From NCBI GenBank assembly GCA_001972305.1, contig BDDD01000026.1, forward strand, positions 1-64,000: a stretch of DNA of 64,000 nt, given 5' to 3'. The stretch's first letter is position 1. Every line of letters starts with the position of its first letter. Origin of the DNA: Cephalotus follicularis (lineage: Eukaryota > Streptophyta > Magnoliopsida > Oxalidales > Cephalotaceae). Of this stretch, positions 1-9,780 are shown piece by piece. The notes under the pieces are model-generated. The model was not told where the DNA came from. It saw only the letters and a program-made list of their open reading frames with translations, and searched no databases. The position numbers and the translations under genes were made by a program.

Positions 1-773
1 AGCTGATCACTCAACGTATCAAGAAATGATTATTTTTACGAAAATGAGAAAAGGCAACAAACTGAGATGAACAACGACTGGATTGCGATCCAGGGTGGAT
101 TAATCTAGTAAAAGATTAATGTGAAAGAGCGGAGAGTGCTCTCGGACATGCATGTGATGTAAGGATAGTAATCGGGGAGTGCACAATGCCCCGGTGAAGC
201 AATGGTTCAACAGGGTTATTTAATTTTATAAACCCCTAAGTATTTATGAAATATTCAGATTCATGAGATATGATCAGAAAAGAAATGAATAAATGTGAAA
301 TATACTGGTTTTATAAAAATACCAGAAAATGAATTTCAATAATGTTTCATTACGATAATTCTTACTGAGCTATTTTGGTGCTCACTCCTTTCAATGTTTT
401 TGTTTTCAACTAAAATTTTCCAGGAAAAGTTTGAACGAGGAAAGTCGAGCTTTGGCAGGAGTTCATAAGTGATATTTCTGAAGGAAATTATGTTACGAAT
501 ATAGTTTGTGTAATAGTTTATGACAGTATAAACTAATATTTTCCGTTGTATAATGTCTTTTGATAGATCCTGTGGAGATGTAAGATGTTGACTATAATTG
601 TTATGATGATTTAAATAAGAGTATAAAATTTTAAGGTTTAGTATATCAAATTATTTATAGATATTAGAAATTAGTAGGATTGTTAAAGGATAATAGGTTT
701 CACCACCACGTAACGCACCGACTCCCCGAAGTTCGCTTTGAGCATAAAGTAGACTCGGATCTGGGGCGTTACA
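1..773 (+). mobile_element. 3' part of a Ty3/gypsy LTR
   Basis: This stretch is related to the ends of the two LTRs at 38842-41117 and 49156-51454. All three share the module around 146-200 (GGACATGCATGTGATG, then a GGGGAGTGCACAATGCCCC stretch) and a tail ending GGGGCGTTACA. The related LTRs end in TTACA and are oriented along the plus strand, so I place the LTR end at 773. The start lies outside the window, so I cannot tell a solo LTR from part of a longer element. The sequence is diverged from the two full LTRs, so it is a different, probably older, copy. Confidence 0.8.
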
Positions 774-1529
774 GCTGGAGCATAAGGCGTAGGTGGGAGA
801 TTGGTGGCGCCCAAAACAGGCACACGAGGGATCCCACTGTCATCCATGAGGAGAGCGAATTGGTTATGAATAACAATGGGTTGAGATTCACTACCACTAT
901 CCAAAGGTTGAACAGGGGGTGAGGATTGAGGTAGAGCAGAAGAGGTAGAAGGGTTATACGCAGGTTGGAGGGGTGTTGTCATCCGAGGGAATAGCTAAAT
1001 GAGTAGATTGGCTGGGAGGTTGGGTGTGACCAGGGGAAGGAATACTTTGGGGGAGGCTTGGGCAGGACGGGGCTTGGGCTAGAGCCTGAAAGAGGAGAGA
1101 GGTAGTGGATGGGGCATTTTCACAAGCAGGTGGTGGGTGAGCGCTGGGAGAAGGGAGAACAGAGGTAGGGGTACGGTTGGGGTGCCTGGCATGGGGCCTC
1201 AGAGTACCTGCAGGCAAAGCAGCGGGCACCACATCCCCATTTGGGGTAAGGATAGAAGCGTTACCTTCTGGAGTAGAAGAGGAAGGGTCGGCGAGATGGG
1301 GAGTGGCCTGGGATTGCTTTTTACGGCAGTTGGATTCCAGGTGACCTTGTAGGTGACAGTGGAAGCAAAAACCGATCCGCATGTTGTACTCAATCTTCTG
1401 GTGGAGGATTTCTTCAGTTCCTATAGCAATGACAACTTCATCAGGAAGCTTCACCACCATGTCCATCTCCACGCACAAACGAGGCGACATGGGGTGCTTC
1501 AACTTCTTCGTGCGTTCGTCAAGACGCAA
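774..1529 (-). pseudogene. LINE ORF1-type zinc-knuckle protein fragment
   Basis: Read on the minus strand, an open frame from 1529 contains a CCHC knuckle (C-x2-C-x4-H-x4-C, CFHCHLQGHLESNC) preceded by a basic segment with the motif VEMDMVVKLPDEV. That layout is typical of the DUF4283/zinc-knuckle proteins encoded as ORF1 by plant L1-like LINEs, which bind the element RNA. A long Pro/Ser-rich tail follows to about 954. The fragment ends against the LTR terminus at 773. No in-frame DUF4283 N-terminus was identified upstream (1530-1740), so it is partial. It could instead be a gene fragment carried by the CACTA element that ends at 2088. Confidence 0.6.
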
Positions 1530-1834
1530 AAAACGCCCAAAGGAATTTCATATAACTTCAAGTATTGCTGGGTTTTGACATGGCAGAGGTAGGCCGAGGA
1601 GACGAAGCCACTTTGCTAAAAGGCTTGAGTCTTTTCTACCTCCGATGTCGCCGGAGATGAAGAGAGGTGTGGATCGAGGTGAGAGAGAGAGAGAGAGAGA
1701 TTGGGGGTTCGATCAGGTGGAAGCAAGAGAGAGAAACTGAGAGTTTTAATTTTTGTTCGTTTTACAGTTTTTTTAAGCTTTTACACTTTCATTTAAAAAA
1801 AAAGAACGGTGTCAAATCTGCATAAATTCGAGAT

Positions 1835-2088
1835 AAGACAATTCCCGACCGTCACAGCGGTCGGTAAAACAACAAATGCGGTTGCTAACATAAAATAAAT
1901 AATAATATTGGTAAATTTGGAATTACCGACCGCTTAGGCGGTCGGCAATTCCAAAAAAAGCGGCTGCAAATGGGCCAGCAACAGGATTTCAGTTGAGGGC
2001 ATTTACCGACCGCTAAAGCGGTCGGCATAACGGTCGGCATAGCGGTCGAAAGAAAAAGCGGTCAGGAAAAGTTCTTTTTCTAGTAGTG
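1835..2088. mobile_element. CACTA transposon terminus with subterminal hairpins
   Basis: The plus strand ends in TTTTTCTAGTAGTG at 2088. Its complement, CACTACTAGAAAAAG, is the same terminal inverted repeat as at 27770. Just inside are inverted motifs of the form ACCGACCGC...GCGGTCGG (about 1846-1872, 1923-1951, 2003-2050), the hairpin-like subterminal repeats that CACTA transposases of the TNPA type recognise in characterised elements. The element body lies to the left. Its other end is not in the window. A 3-bp target duplication would start at 2089 (AAA) but cannot be checked. Confidence 0.75.
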
Positions 2089-3049
2089 AAAGATTTGCTT
2101 CTACTCTCTGCTACGAATCCAACGTCTCCTTCCTTGCTCAAATCCGAGCTTTCTCTCTCTAACTCACTCTCTCACTCTCTCTTTAAAAATGGAAAAAAAA
2201 ATGAAAATGAGAAGGAAAGAGAGTCACTTGCCTATATATAGACTCCCTAGGCAGAAAACACATAAACTCGTCCTAGGTGCTATTGAACTCCTATAACTCA
2301 TAAACATCCATTAAAAGGAAAATACCATATACCATATACAAACAATGTCATTCGATAAATACGATACTGTACAATATCATATAAGTACAAACAATTACAT
2401 CCACTTATAACATGGGGCTTACAAATACGATTAGTTTAATTGAATAAACTAATGAGATAAGGTTATGTGATTAATTAAATGTGACATTCACTTAAGTTAT
2501 CTACCGTTGACTTGATGTAGTCAAAGCTAATAACTCACTTAATGACTTAGTATATATATACTAAGTTGAATGGGTGAATGGCTAAGGCTTTTCATTTCAT
2601 AGGAGCATAATAGAAACAAAGTTAGAGATTAGCATCTCCAAGCTTGATTCTCTTTCTCTCTTGGCTGAAATTTTGAGATCTCTCTCCATACACTCACTCT
2701 TGCTTCTCTTTTTGTCCGGATCCTCTTGAAGATAGCATATCTTTGCTATTCAAGTGTCTTGAAGTAAGATAAGTTTTGAAAAGATTTAGAAGAGTTAAAG
2801 AAACTAAGAGTAAGTATTACTTCGATCTTTGTCTTCTTTTCATTTCTTTTGATTTGGTATGTTAAAGTGTTGATCAAAATGATTTTGGCATTATGTTTTG
2901 TTTATAACAAATCTATCATATTTTAAGGTTTACTAGTTTGAATTATATGACTTTGTAATAAAATGAACAACATTAACAACAAACTTACTGCAACCGAATG
3001 CAAAAGTTAACCGATTAATAGAATGGAATCATGTTGGTGGAACCCATAG
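2089..3049. other. AT-rich spacer without recognised gene
   Basis: I see no coding region here. It holds a CT-rich tract (about 2150-2182), a short A-rich stretch, and a perfect 22-bp palindrome at 2545-2566 centred on a (TA)5 run. The part from about 2450 to 2850 has the look of an LTR or untranslated leader (TA-rich, then CTCTCT-rich), but no paired copy exists in the window to prove it. Confidence 0.4.
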
Positions 3050-4197
3050 TTAGTCAAAAAAAGTGTTTCAATAAGGAAATAGCGAAGACAATGCTCTCCA
3101 TACCCCTAACGCATACGTAATGTGAAGATCAACTCGTTTGGTCAAGAAGCTCTTCAGGTTATTATACAGTGAAATTAGGCTATCATTTGGCGTATGAAAT
3201 CTTGCGTGGAAAGGAGGAAACCAATATGCCACATACAATATCGGAGAAAGTGTTGAAATGACTCCAGGGTATGAATATACCGCCAAAAATCAGGTTGTTT
3301 GCTTGTAAATGTTGTAGGAATATTCTACCAACAAATAAGAGTTTGGCTAGTAGTATCCCTCAAAGAAATCGCATTTGTACTGTCGGTTGTGAAAATGAAG
3401 AAACGACTATATATGCACGCTCTATTTTACTGTCCCCGGCTACCAAAGTTTGGGAGGCTAGTAGATTCCCAACTACCAATGAGATGCTAACAACAGATAA
3501 TATGGTGAGTTTTCTTGATCTCTTGAGGGGGAAGCTAATGAAGACAAGATGAGGTCCCTATGGGTAATTGCATGGAGAATATGGGTTGGTAGAAATTCAG
3601 TCATATTTTGAGGCAAGGAAGCATCTCATCAAGGGATTATCCCGTACTGTCGTAGTTACCTTAAAGCTGCATGATTCTTACAAATCAGAGGACCCTATCA
3701 TCCAAACTGTGCCAACGGTATAGAATCCAAGCTGAACTATGATGGAGCATTTAACGAAGATGAAGGTCAAGGAGGTGTGCGTGTAGTGGTGAGAAATGCG
3801 CAAGGGTTGGTGGTATTGGTTGCATCTTTTTTCTACCAACACGCCACTGATCCACAAACCATTGAAGCCTCAACATTACTGCAAGCCTTGGAATTATCAG
3901 GGATGGGTGGAGAACTATTATAATAGAATCATATGCTGAGGTAGTTATTACTGAGATAATAAATAGAAATCCTAGCCTGACTATCTATGAGAATGTAGTT
4001 GAGAAGATCAAATCTTTAGTCACCTCCTCTGTGTACTGTCTATTTGCTTGTGTTGGTAGAGTAAGCAAGCAAGTGGCACACGAGCTAGCATAGTATGTTA
4101 GTATTACTCGTTATAACAAGGTATGAGTTGACTAAATCATGAGTTTTTTTGGTAGTTTGTTGATTATTAATATATAACCTTTTTACTATTAAAAAAA
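3050..4197 (+). pseudogene. 5'-truncated LINE: zf-RVT and RNase H remnants
   Basis: The plus strand encodes, in broken frames, the zinc-binding domain that follows reverse transcriptase in plant L1-like LINEs. Motifs such as PPKIRLFACKCC and a degenerate cysteine-rich CTVGCENEETT segment are at about 3276-3420. From about 3730 there is an RNase H-like stretch (KLNYDGAF, GVRVVVRNAQG) and then a terminal VSKQVAHELA motif. The sequence ends in a poly-A run (4189-4199), as expected for the 3' end of a target-primed LINE. Several stops and frame changes show it is dead. The reverse transcriptase core is absent, so the copy is 5'-truncated. Confidence 0.75.
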
Positions 4198-4429
4198 AAC
4201 AAGAGGTCTTTTTATTTTATTTTAAAGAATATATATTTTCAATATATTTAACATATATATAAATTATTTCATTTCCCACAAACCCACCAATTACCCTGCC
4301 TTGTGTCGCTCTTGATATTCTTTGCGTGTCTGGACCTCTTCTGCAACTTTAGTCCACCAAAAAGATCGTTGGGTTTTATTTGGGTTTTTGTTTCTTCTGT
4401 TTTCGTTGATTGAGATTTGATTATTGAAG
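4198..4429 (+). promoter_or_regulatory. Putative promoter/5' UTR of the DnaJ gene
   Basis: Between the LINE poly-A tail and the DnaJ start codon there are only about 230 bp. TATA-like ATATAT tracts lie at 4228-4261. The next 170 bp are moderately CT-rich and would be the 5' UTR. The LINE insertion therefore sits immediately upstream of the core promoter. The assignment is positional; no specific factor site was identified. Confidence 0.4.
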
Positions 4430-5895
4430 ATGTTTGGGAGAGGGCCAAAGAAGAGTGATAACACCAAGTACTATGAGATATTGGGAGTTTCAAAGAACGC
4501 TTCACAGGACGATTTGAAGAAGGCTTACAAGAAGGCTGCTATCAAGAATCACCCTGACAAGGGTGGCGATCCTGAGAAGGTAATTTTTCTTCAATATTCG
4601 TTTTGTTTTTTTTTTTCTGTTTTATTAGTTGGATTGCCACTAGATTTTCTCGGTTTCGTGCTATTTTTTAATTTATAATTTATTTTTAGGGTATGTTGTT
4701 GTTGATTCTAGGAGATGAGTGTTTTTGTAAGTTGAATTAATGTTATATTGGTGATGGATCTGTGTTTTAAGTCATTTATATTCGCAATTTGACAAAGAGA
4801 CCGTCATGGGAATCGATCGGAAACTGAAAACTGGACAAGTTCCTGACATGGGTTATACAGTGCCTCGACTGGGAAGTATGTTTGTGGTTTTTTTTTTTTT
4901 TCTTGTAATGTGGTGACCAAGGTTATTAGAAATGCATTTGATTTTCTATGGTATAAAATAGGTCTGTAAGTTAGATTAGATGAATTGCGACTAAGATTTC
5001 ATGATACTGCTGGATTTCAATTGCAGTTTAAGGAGCTAGCTCAGGCATATGAGGTTTTAAGTGACCCTGAGAAACGGGATATCTATGATCAGTATGGTGA
5101 GGATGCACTCAAGGAAGGAATGGGTGGTGGTGGTGATGCCCATGACCCATTTGACATCTTCCAATCTTTCTTCGGTGGCAGCCCATTTGGAGGTATTTAC
5201 TTCTGATAAAGCCTTTTGTTACTTTTTAAGATTTTCTTGTCTTTGAGTCCGTGTGATAAAATTTGCTTTCCATATAAAGTTCAGAGTAACTCATCCGTAG
5301 CTCTATGAGCAGGTGGTGGCAGCAGGGGACGGAGGCAGAGGCGTGGAGAGGATGTGGTTCATCCACTAAAGATGTCTTTGGAGGACCTTTACCTTGGGAC
5401 AACGAAGAAGCTTTCTCTTTCCCGGAATGTGATCTGCTCGAAGTGTAATGGAAAGGGTTCAAAATCTGGAGTGTCAATGAAGTGTTCTGGTTGCCAAGGC
5501 ACTGGTATGAAGGTCTCTATAAGACAACTTGGCCCTTCTATGATTCAGCAGATGCAGCATGCTTGCAATGAATGTAAGGGTACTGGAGAGACTATTAGTG
5601 ATAAGGACCGCTGCACCCAATGCAAGGGAGAGAAGGTTGTCTCGGAGAAGAAGGTGCTTGAAGTCATTGTGGAGAAGGGCATGCATAATGGACAGAAAAT
5701 TACATTCCCTGGTGAAGCAGACGAAGCTGTATGTTTGGAACCCTACTTTTATGATTCGATGTCGTGATTCTGTTATCATGGTCCTGATTTGTTGATTACT
5801 TGTGTGTTTTCCAGCCCGAGACAATCACCGGAGATATAGTCTTTGTCCTTCAGCAAAAGGAACATCCCAAGTTTCTGAGACTGATTTGGGTTTAA
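4430..5895 (+). pseudogene. Type-I DnaJ (HSP40, AtJ2/AtJ3 family), 3'-truncated
   Basis: Four exons joined by GT-AG introns: 4430-4579, 5027-5192, 5313-5728, 5815-5895. The start is the ATG at 4430, giving [15 protein letters not shown]. The J domain carries the HPD motif (NHPDKGGD). Then come a Gly/Phe-rich segment ([13 protein letters not shown]) and the zinc-binding region with four CxxCxGxG-type repeats (CSKCNGKG, CSGCQGTG, CNECKGTG, CTQCKGEK). The product would be a cytosolic co-chaperone that delivers clients to HSP70. Translation runs normally to EHPKF (5874), then six foreign residues and a TAA at 5893. Family members are about 415-420 residues; this one would be 270 and lacks most of the C-terminal substrate-binding part, the dimerisation end and the farnesylation motif. 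Exons and splice sites are otherwise intact, so truncation looks recent. It may be transcribed, but I class it as a pseudogene. Confidence 0.88.
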
Positions 5896-5901
5896 AAGAG
5901 C

Positions 5902-5921
5902 AATCTCGTTCTGATACCAAT
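5902..5921 (-). other. Retrotransposon primer-binding site
   Basis: On the minus strand this reads TTGGTATCAGAACGAG, close to the initiator-methionine tRNA complement TGGTATCAGAGC used as primer-binding site by plant LTR retrotransposons. It directly abuts the LTR at 5922. Only some 25 bp of element interior remain before the sequence joins DnaJ exon 4. Confidence 0.65.
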
Positions 5922-7300
5922 TGATGTGGGTGAGTGTATGGGCCTTTCAGGTGAGTTATTGATTTAAGGGATAATGTTTAAGGTTGGTTCAAGTTTAGGG
6001 ACTCTGGAGGTACGTTTTGAAAGGTGTTTAGGACTGATTTGGGTTTAAAAGAGGTGTTTAAGAAGTGGATGGAATAAAGATTTGATTTTGGGTTTCTTTG
6101 AAAGTTAAAGTTGTTGTTTGGTCAAGAAATGTAGAAAATTGAGAGATGGTAAATGATGAAATACCAATCAAAGCATAAAGGACTCACCAACAGCAAGGAA
6201 ATGGTGTCATCACCATCAAGCTAGATCAATTCTTGGATAGAGGAGTAAAGAACACAATAAAATGAGTAAACACGTAATTCAACTTTTATTCAAAGGAATC
6301 TCAAAAACTCCAAAAATCAGATTACAACCGAGTTTATATAGGCCTAACTACATAGACCATAAGACCATTCAAAGTCAATATTGAAACTAACATAAAGTGA
6401 CCCAATATCCATAATGACTACAGTTGACTTCAACTTACAAGACATGAATAAATGTGCTAACATAAATGACTTAATAACAACAATACATGAATGAGACCAA
6501 AAGTGCATGAATGAACTAAAAATGTAACTTCATATGCTTAGAAACTAGTCCCTCTGCCTTTGATTATTGTTCCCCATATTTTGATTATTGCTCCCAGGTC
6601 TTGATTGAAGTTTCAAGGAAGAGAATCTGGTTCCCATGTGTTAAATACGGGTTTCAAAGCATAGATTAGTGAATCAAAGTCTTGAAACAAGTAGCAACCC
6701 TTCAAATTAGATTTCTTGAATTTGTCTTCCATGCCTTGAATTAAGCAGTAACTCTTTAAATCAGATTCATTGAATCTAGACCTCTCATGTATGAAATATG
6801 GTACCAAGGTGTTCATTGAGGTTCCAAGGCCTTGATGAGAGTATTTAGGCATTGAAACAAGTTTCAAGACAACGTTTAATGTCTTGATCCACCAAAATCC
6901 GGGTTGATGTGTTGAAACAAGCTTCAAAGGCAAGTTTAATGACTTAAACCTTCAAAATCCAGATTCCTCTTTACTTGGATTCTCCATGATGATTTTTTGA
7001 ATAAATCTTGCATGAATGTCTTCACCATTTGGGGCTTGGGGGGTGAGTATGCTAAAATAACTTTTGGGTTTCACCCAAATAATCAATATACAATATAGGA
7101 CAAGGAACAAAATCTCTTTAGGCCCATAAATGGTTTGTTCGGCCTAACTTGAAGAATAAGAAAACTTGTACTTAAATAACATGTAAACAATGACAATAAT
7201 AAGTTACCATTAGACCCAAAAAGGATTTGGCCTATCATATTTAAATTAGAGGTGAATTGGGCTTGACGTTAGACTAAGACTTAGACTTGCAAATGCATCA
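5922..7300 (-). mobile_element. LTR of a minus-strand retrotransposon, interior deleted
   Basis: The segment starts TGATGTGGG beside the primer-binding site and appears to end AAATGCATCA, giving TGATG...CATCA inverted termini. The right end is less certain than the left. It would be the 5' LTR of a minus-strand element whose body has been lost together with the 3' end of the DnaJ gene. It carries no convincing coding region; the 106-codon minus frame at 6613-6933 has no recognisable motif and is probably chance. No partner LTR exists in the window. Confidence 0.55.
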
Positions 7301-7697
7301 TCCACGTACAGAGGTTGAAGTCTGCCAGATTTTGAAAGTTCCCATAGCAGAGAACACAAGAGCAGATATGCTGTCGAAATTAGCTACAATAGAAGAATTG
7401 AAGAAAAATCAAAGTGTGCTGGTAGACTATCTAGACAAGCATAGTATTTTTGAGGTGGAGGTGATAGATGTTGATATCCAACACGAGTCAAATTGGATGA
7501 CTCCATTCATTAGCTAGTTATGGGATGACGTTTTTCCAGAGGACCCGGTGGAAGCAAGAAAGTTGGTGTACAGATCCAACCGCTACCTATTCAAGGAAGG
7601 GGTTTTGTACAAAATGTCATTTTCCTTTCCTTTGTTTAGATGTTTGATTCTCTCAGAAACCGATTATGCTCTAAGAGAGGTCCATGAAGGAATATGT
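7301..7697 (+). pseudogene. Tat-lineage gypsy pol fragment, part 1 (RNase H end to integrase zinc finger)
   Basis: One plus-strand frame encodes the linker typical of Tat-lineage gypsy pol: VPIAENTRADMLSKLAT, then NWMTPF, LPED-like FPEDPVEARKL and the start of the integrase zinc finger (ALREVHEGIC). A single in-frame TAG lies at about 7515. The frame stops at 7697 where an LTR starts, and resumes at 20370 with GNHTGDSTLSNK, matching the conserved continuation of the family. This is the oldest retroelement layer in the nest. Everything upstream in the element is lost at the LTR of 5922-7300. Confidence 0.8.
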
Positions 7698-8522
7698 TGT
7701 GACACTCCGTGTTATATCTTTGAAAGTGGCCTTTTAGGAATACATCTTTGTGGGCATGGCATTTATACTAATTTATGAGATTGTGGTAATTTAAGTATAG
7801 AATTATATATATATATATAAGCCAAAGGAAGAAATAGTCTTAACAAACTAGACATTAAGAATTCTTTTGGGCCTCAGACCCATTTTCTATTTCTTCTCTC
7901 TCTATTAAAAATCTAACCCATATTTTTATATATAGCCCACATGTTTTTAGCAAGACCATTACTCTTAAAAAGCCTTATACATTTTTTTAAGCTAATCATT
8001 TTCTCTCTTAGGGCCGAATATAGCATGCCCAAAAAATTTTTTTTTTTTTTCTTCTTGGTTAACATCGGCCCAAAGCTCTTGTAATGTGCAAATTACAGCC
8101 CAAGTTAAGCCAAGTTTTCTTCTCCTCTTGTATAGCCGAAATCAGCCTCTTCCATGAACCCAAAAACGTCTTCTTTTAACATGGAATTCGGCCCTTCTTC
8201 TTGAGCCAGCCTACAACACTCTAGAGAGTTCTTCAATTCTCTCAAGCTCACCCGAAATTTTAAGAAGAATTCGGTATTTTTTTTCTTCACCTTCTTTTGG
8301 CGCTGAAGTTCCCCCAAGTTCTAGAGATTTCTATATACTTATATATATGTATATACATGGTTCAAAGGTTCAGTTTTTCCCTTTTTCTTGGACAGTCAAA
8401 GCCTCCTCCTACAAGCTCTCATTCATTCCTCAACTATCTCCCATTCTTCTAGCTCAAAGGTGGTTTCTCTTCATTCTCCTAACAAGTTTTGGTAAGTCTC
8501 TTTGCTTTCTTTGTTAAGTTAT

Positions 8523-9186
8523 TGTTGATGAAGAAATCCTTCCTTCAATAGTACCCCACGTGTAGGGGCTTAATTTGTTTAGAGAAACGCTGGAATCTGT
8601 CCGAGAAAAAGTGTTTGGTGGTTGATGATCCCTACACAAGTAAAAGACAAGGGCAGAAGGTCCAAGAGGTTGTTCTCCCGGGGACACTCCGATACTCTAG
8701 TTAGGGATTTCACAGAGAGTATTATGTTCTTTTGAGTGCTAAAGTGGCTGACCTTGATGAAGTCGTTTGATTTAGTATTTATAGACCTCAAAGGTAACTG
8801 TTGAGCGTCTAATCAGGAGTTGGTTGTTGCCCCTAAAGAAAATGCGTCATGAGTCCTGGCATTTCCCCTGATCTCCTCCGTATTTGGTGGTCTTTTACCT
8901 CTTTGATGTGATGGCGTGCACGTCTTGGGATTAGGTGGCCTTTGTGGCGTGCCAGACTGTGGATTAGGTGGCTGTGGTGGCATGCCAGTCTGTGGATTAG
9001 GTAGCTTTGGTGGCGTGCCAGTCTGTGGATTAGGTGGCTGTGGTGGCGTGCCAGTCTGTGGATTAGGTGGCTTTCTCCCTTTTTGATGTGATGGTAGGCC
9101 ACTGGCCCAGGCCCTGGAATGACATCTGTCGTCCTTTCCAGGGGGCACGTGTCCTTATGCTTAAAAAAGGAATTTTTCCCATATCA
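8523..9186 (-). repeat. 3' LTR of the Tat-type element, with 33-bp tandem repeats
   Basis: Starts TGTTGATGAAG and ends CCCATATCA on the plus strand. It contains five tandem copies of a 33-bp unit (about 8926-9090) of the form GGCGTGCCAGTCTGTGGATT followed by AGGTGGCTGTGGT. The partner LTR has four copies, which accounts for essentially the whole 34-bp length difference between the two. Confidence 0.85.
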
Positions 9187-9780
9187 TATGCCCCCCTGGT
9201 CCTTCTCCTCTGGCCGTGGCAGAGGAGGAGGAGCAGAGTTGAGAGTAGTAGACCCGGGCAGTACTCCAATGAAGGGTCGACCCTGGGGTGACCAGGGGAA
9301 GAGGAGAAGCAGGCTTGTGAGGCCTCAAGCGGGGCCTTACTCTTTGTAGATAAGTATGACCCAAACCTTGTGTGGGCCTAATCTTGCAGCCCAAAGAAAA
9401 GTAACGAAACGTCTTGGAAGGACAGGTGTCCTGTAAATGCCATAACTCCTTTAATTATGTGTCGTCATTGCGCCGTAAATTACGGATTTTGATCGCCTGA
9501 CGCTTTGGTGCCTGCGCATAACTCTTCGCTTGCCGCTCCTGATTGGACATGAGGATCTCCACCATTGAAAATAACTAGGATCTACGGTCCATATCCATTC
9601 CTAGGGTCTTTAAATACCCCATTCGCCCTTTGGGGATGTTCTTTATGCGTTCACAATCCCTAAAAGCAAAAGATTCCTGGAATCCCTTGCTCTTCCAATC
9701 TTCAAGCTTCGTTTCCTTCTTCGCTCAAGAACACAGGTGAACTCAGTTTCCATTTACCCGTTACTTGCCAAAGATTTCCC
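9187..9780 (+). promoter_or_regulatory. Putative promoter of the antisense gene in the Tat-type element
   Basis: Between the polypurine tract (read on the minus strand just above 9186) and the antisense start codon lie about 590 bp without coding signals. A TATA-like CTTTAAATACCCC sits at about 9608, some 170 bp upstream of the ATG at 9781, followed by a pyrimidine-rich leader. This fits an independent promoter driving the plus-strand gene. The inference rests on position and the TATA-like word only. Confidence 0.45.
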
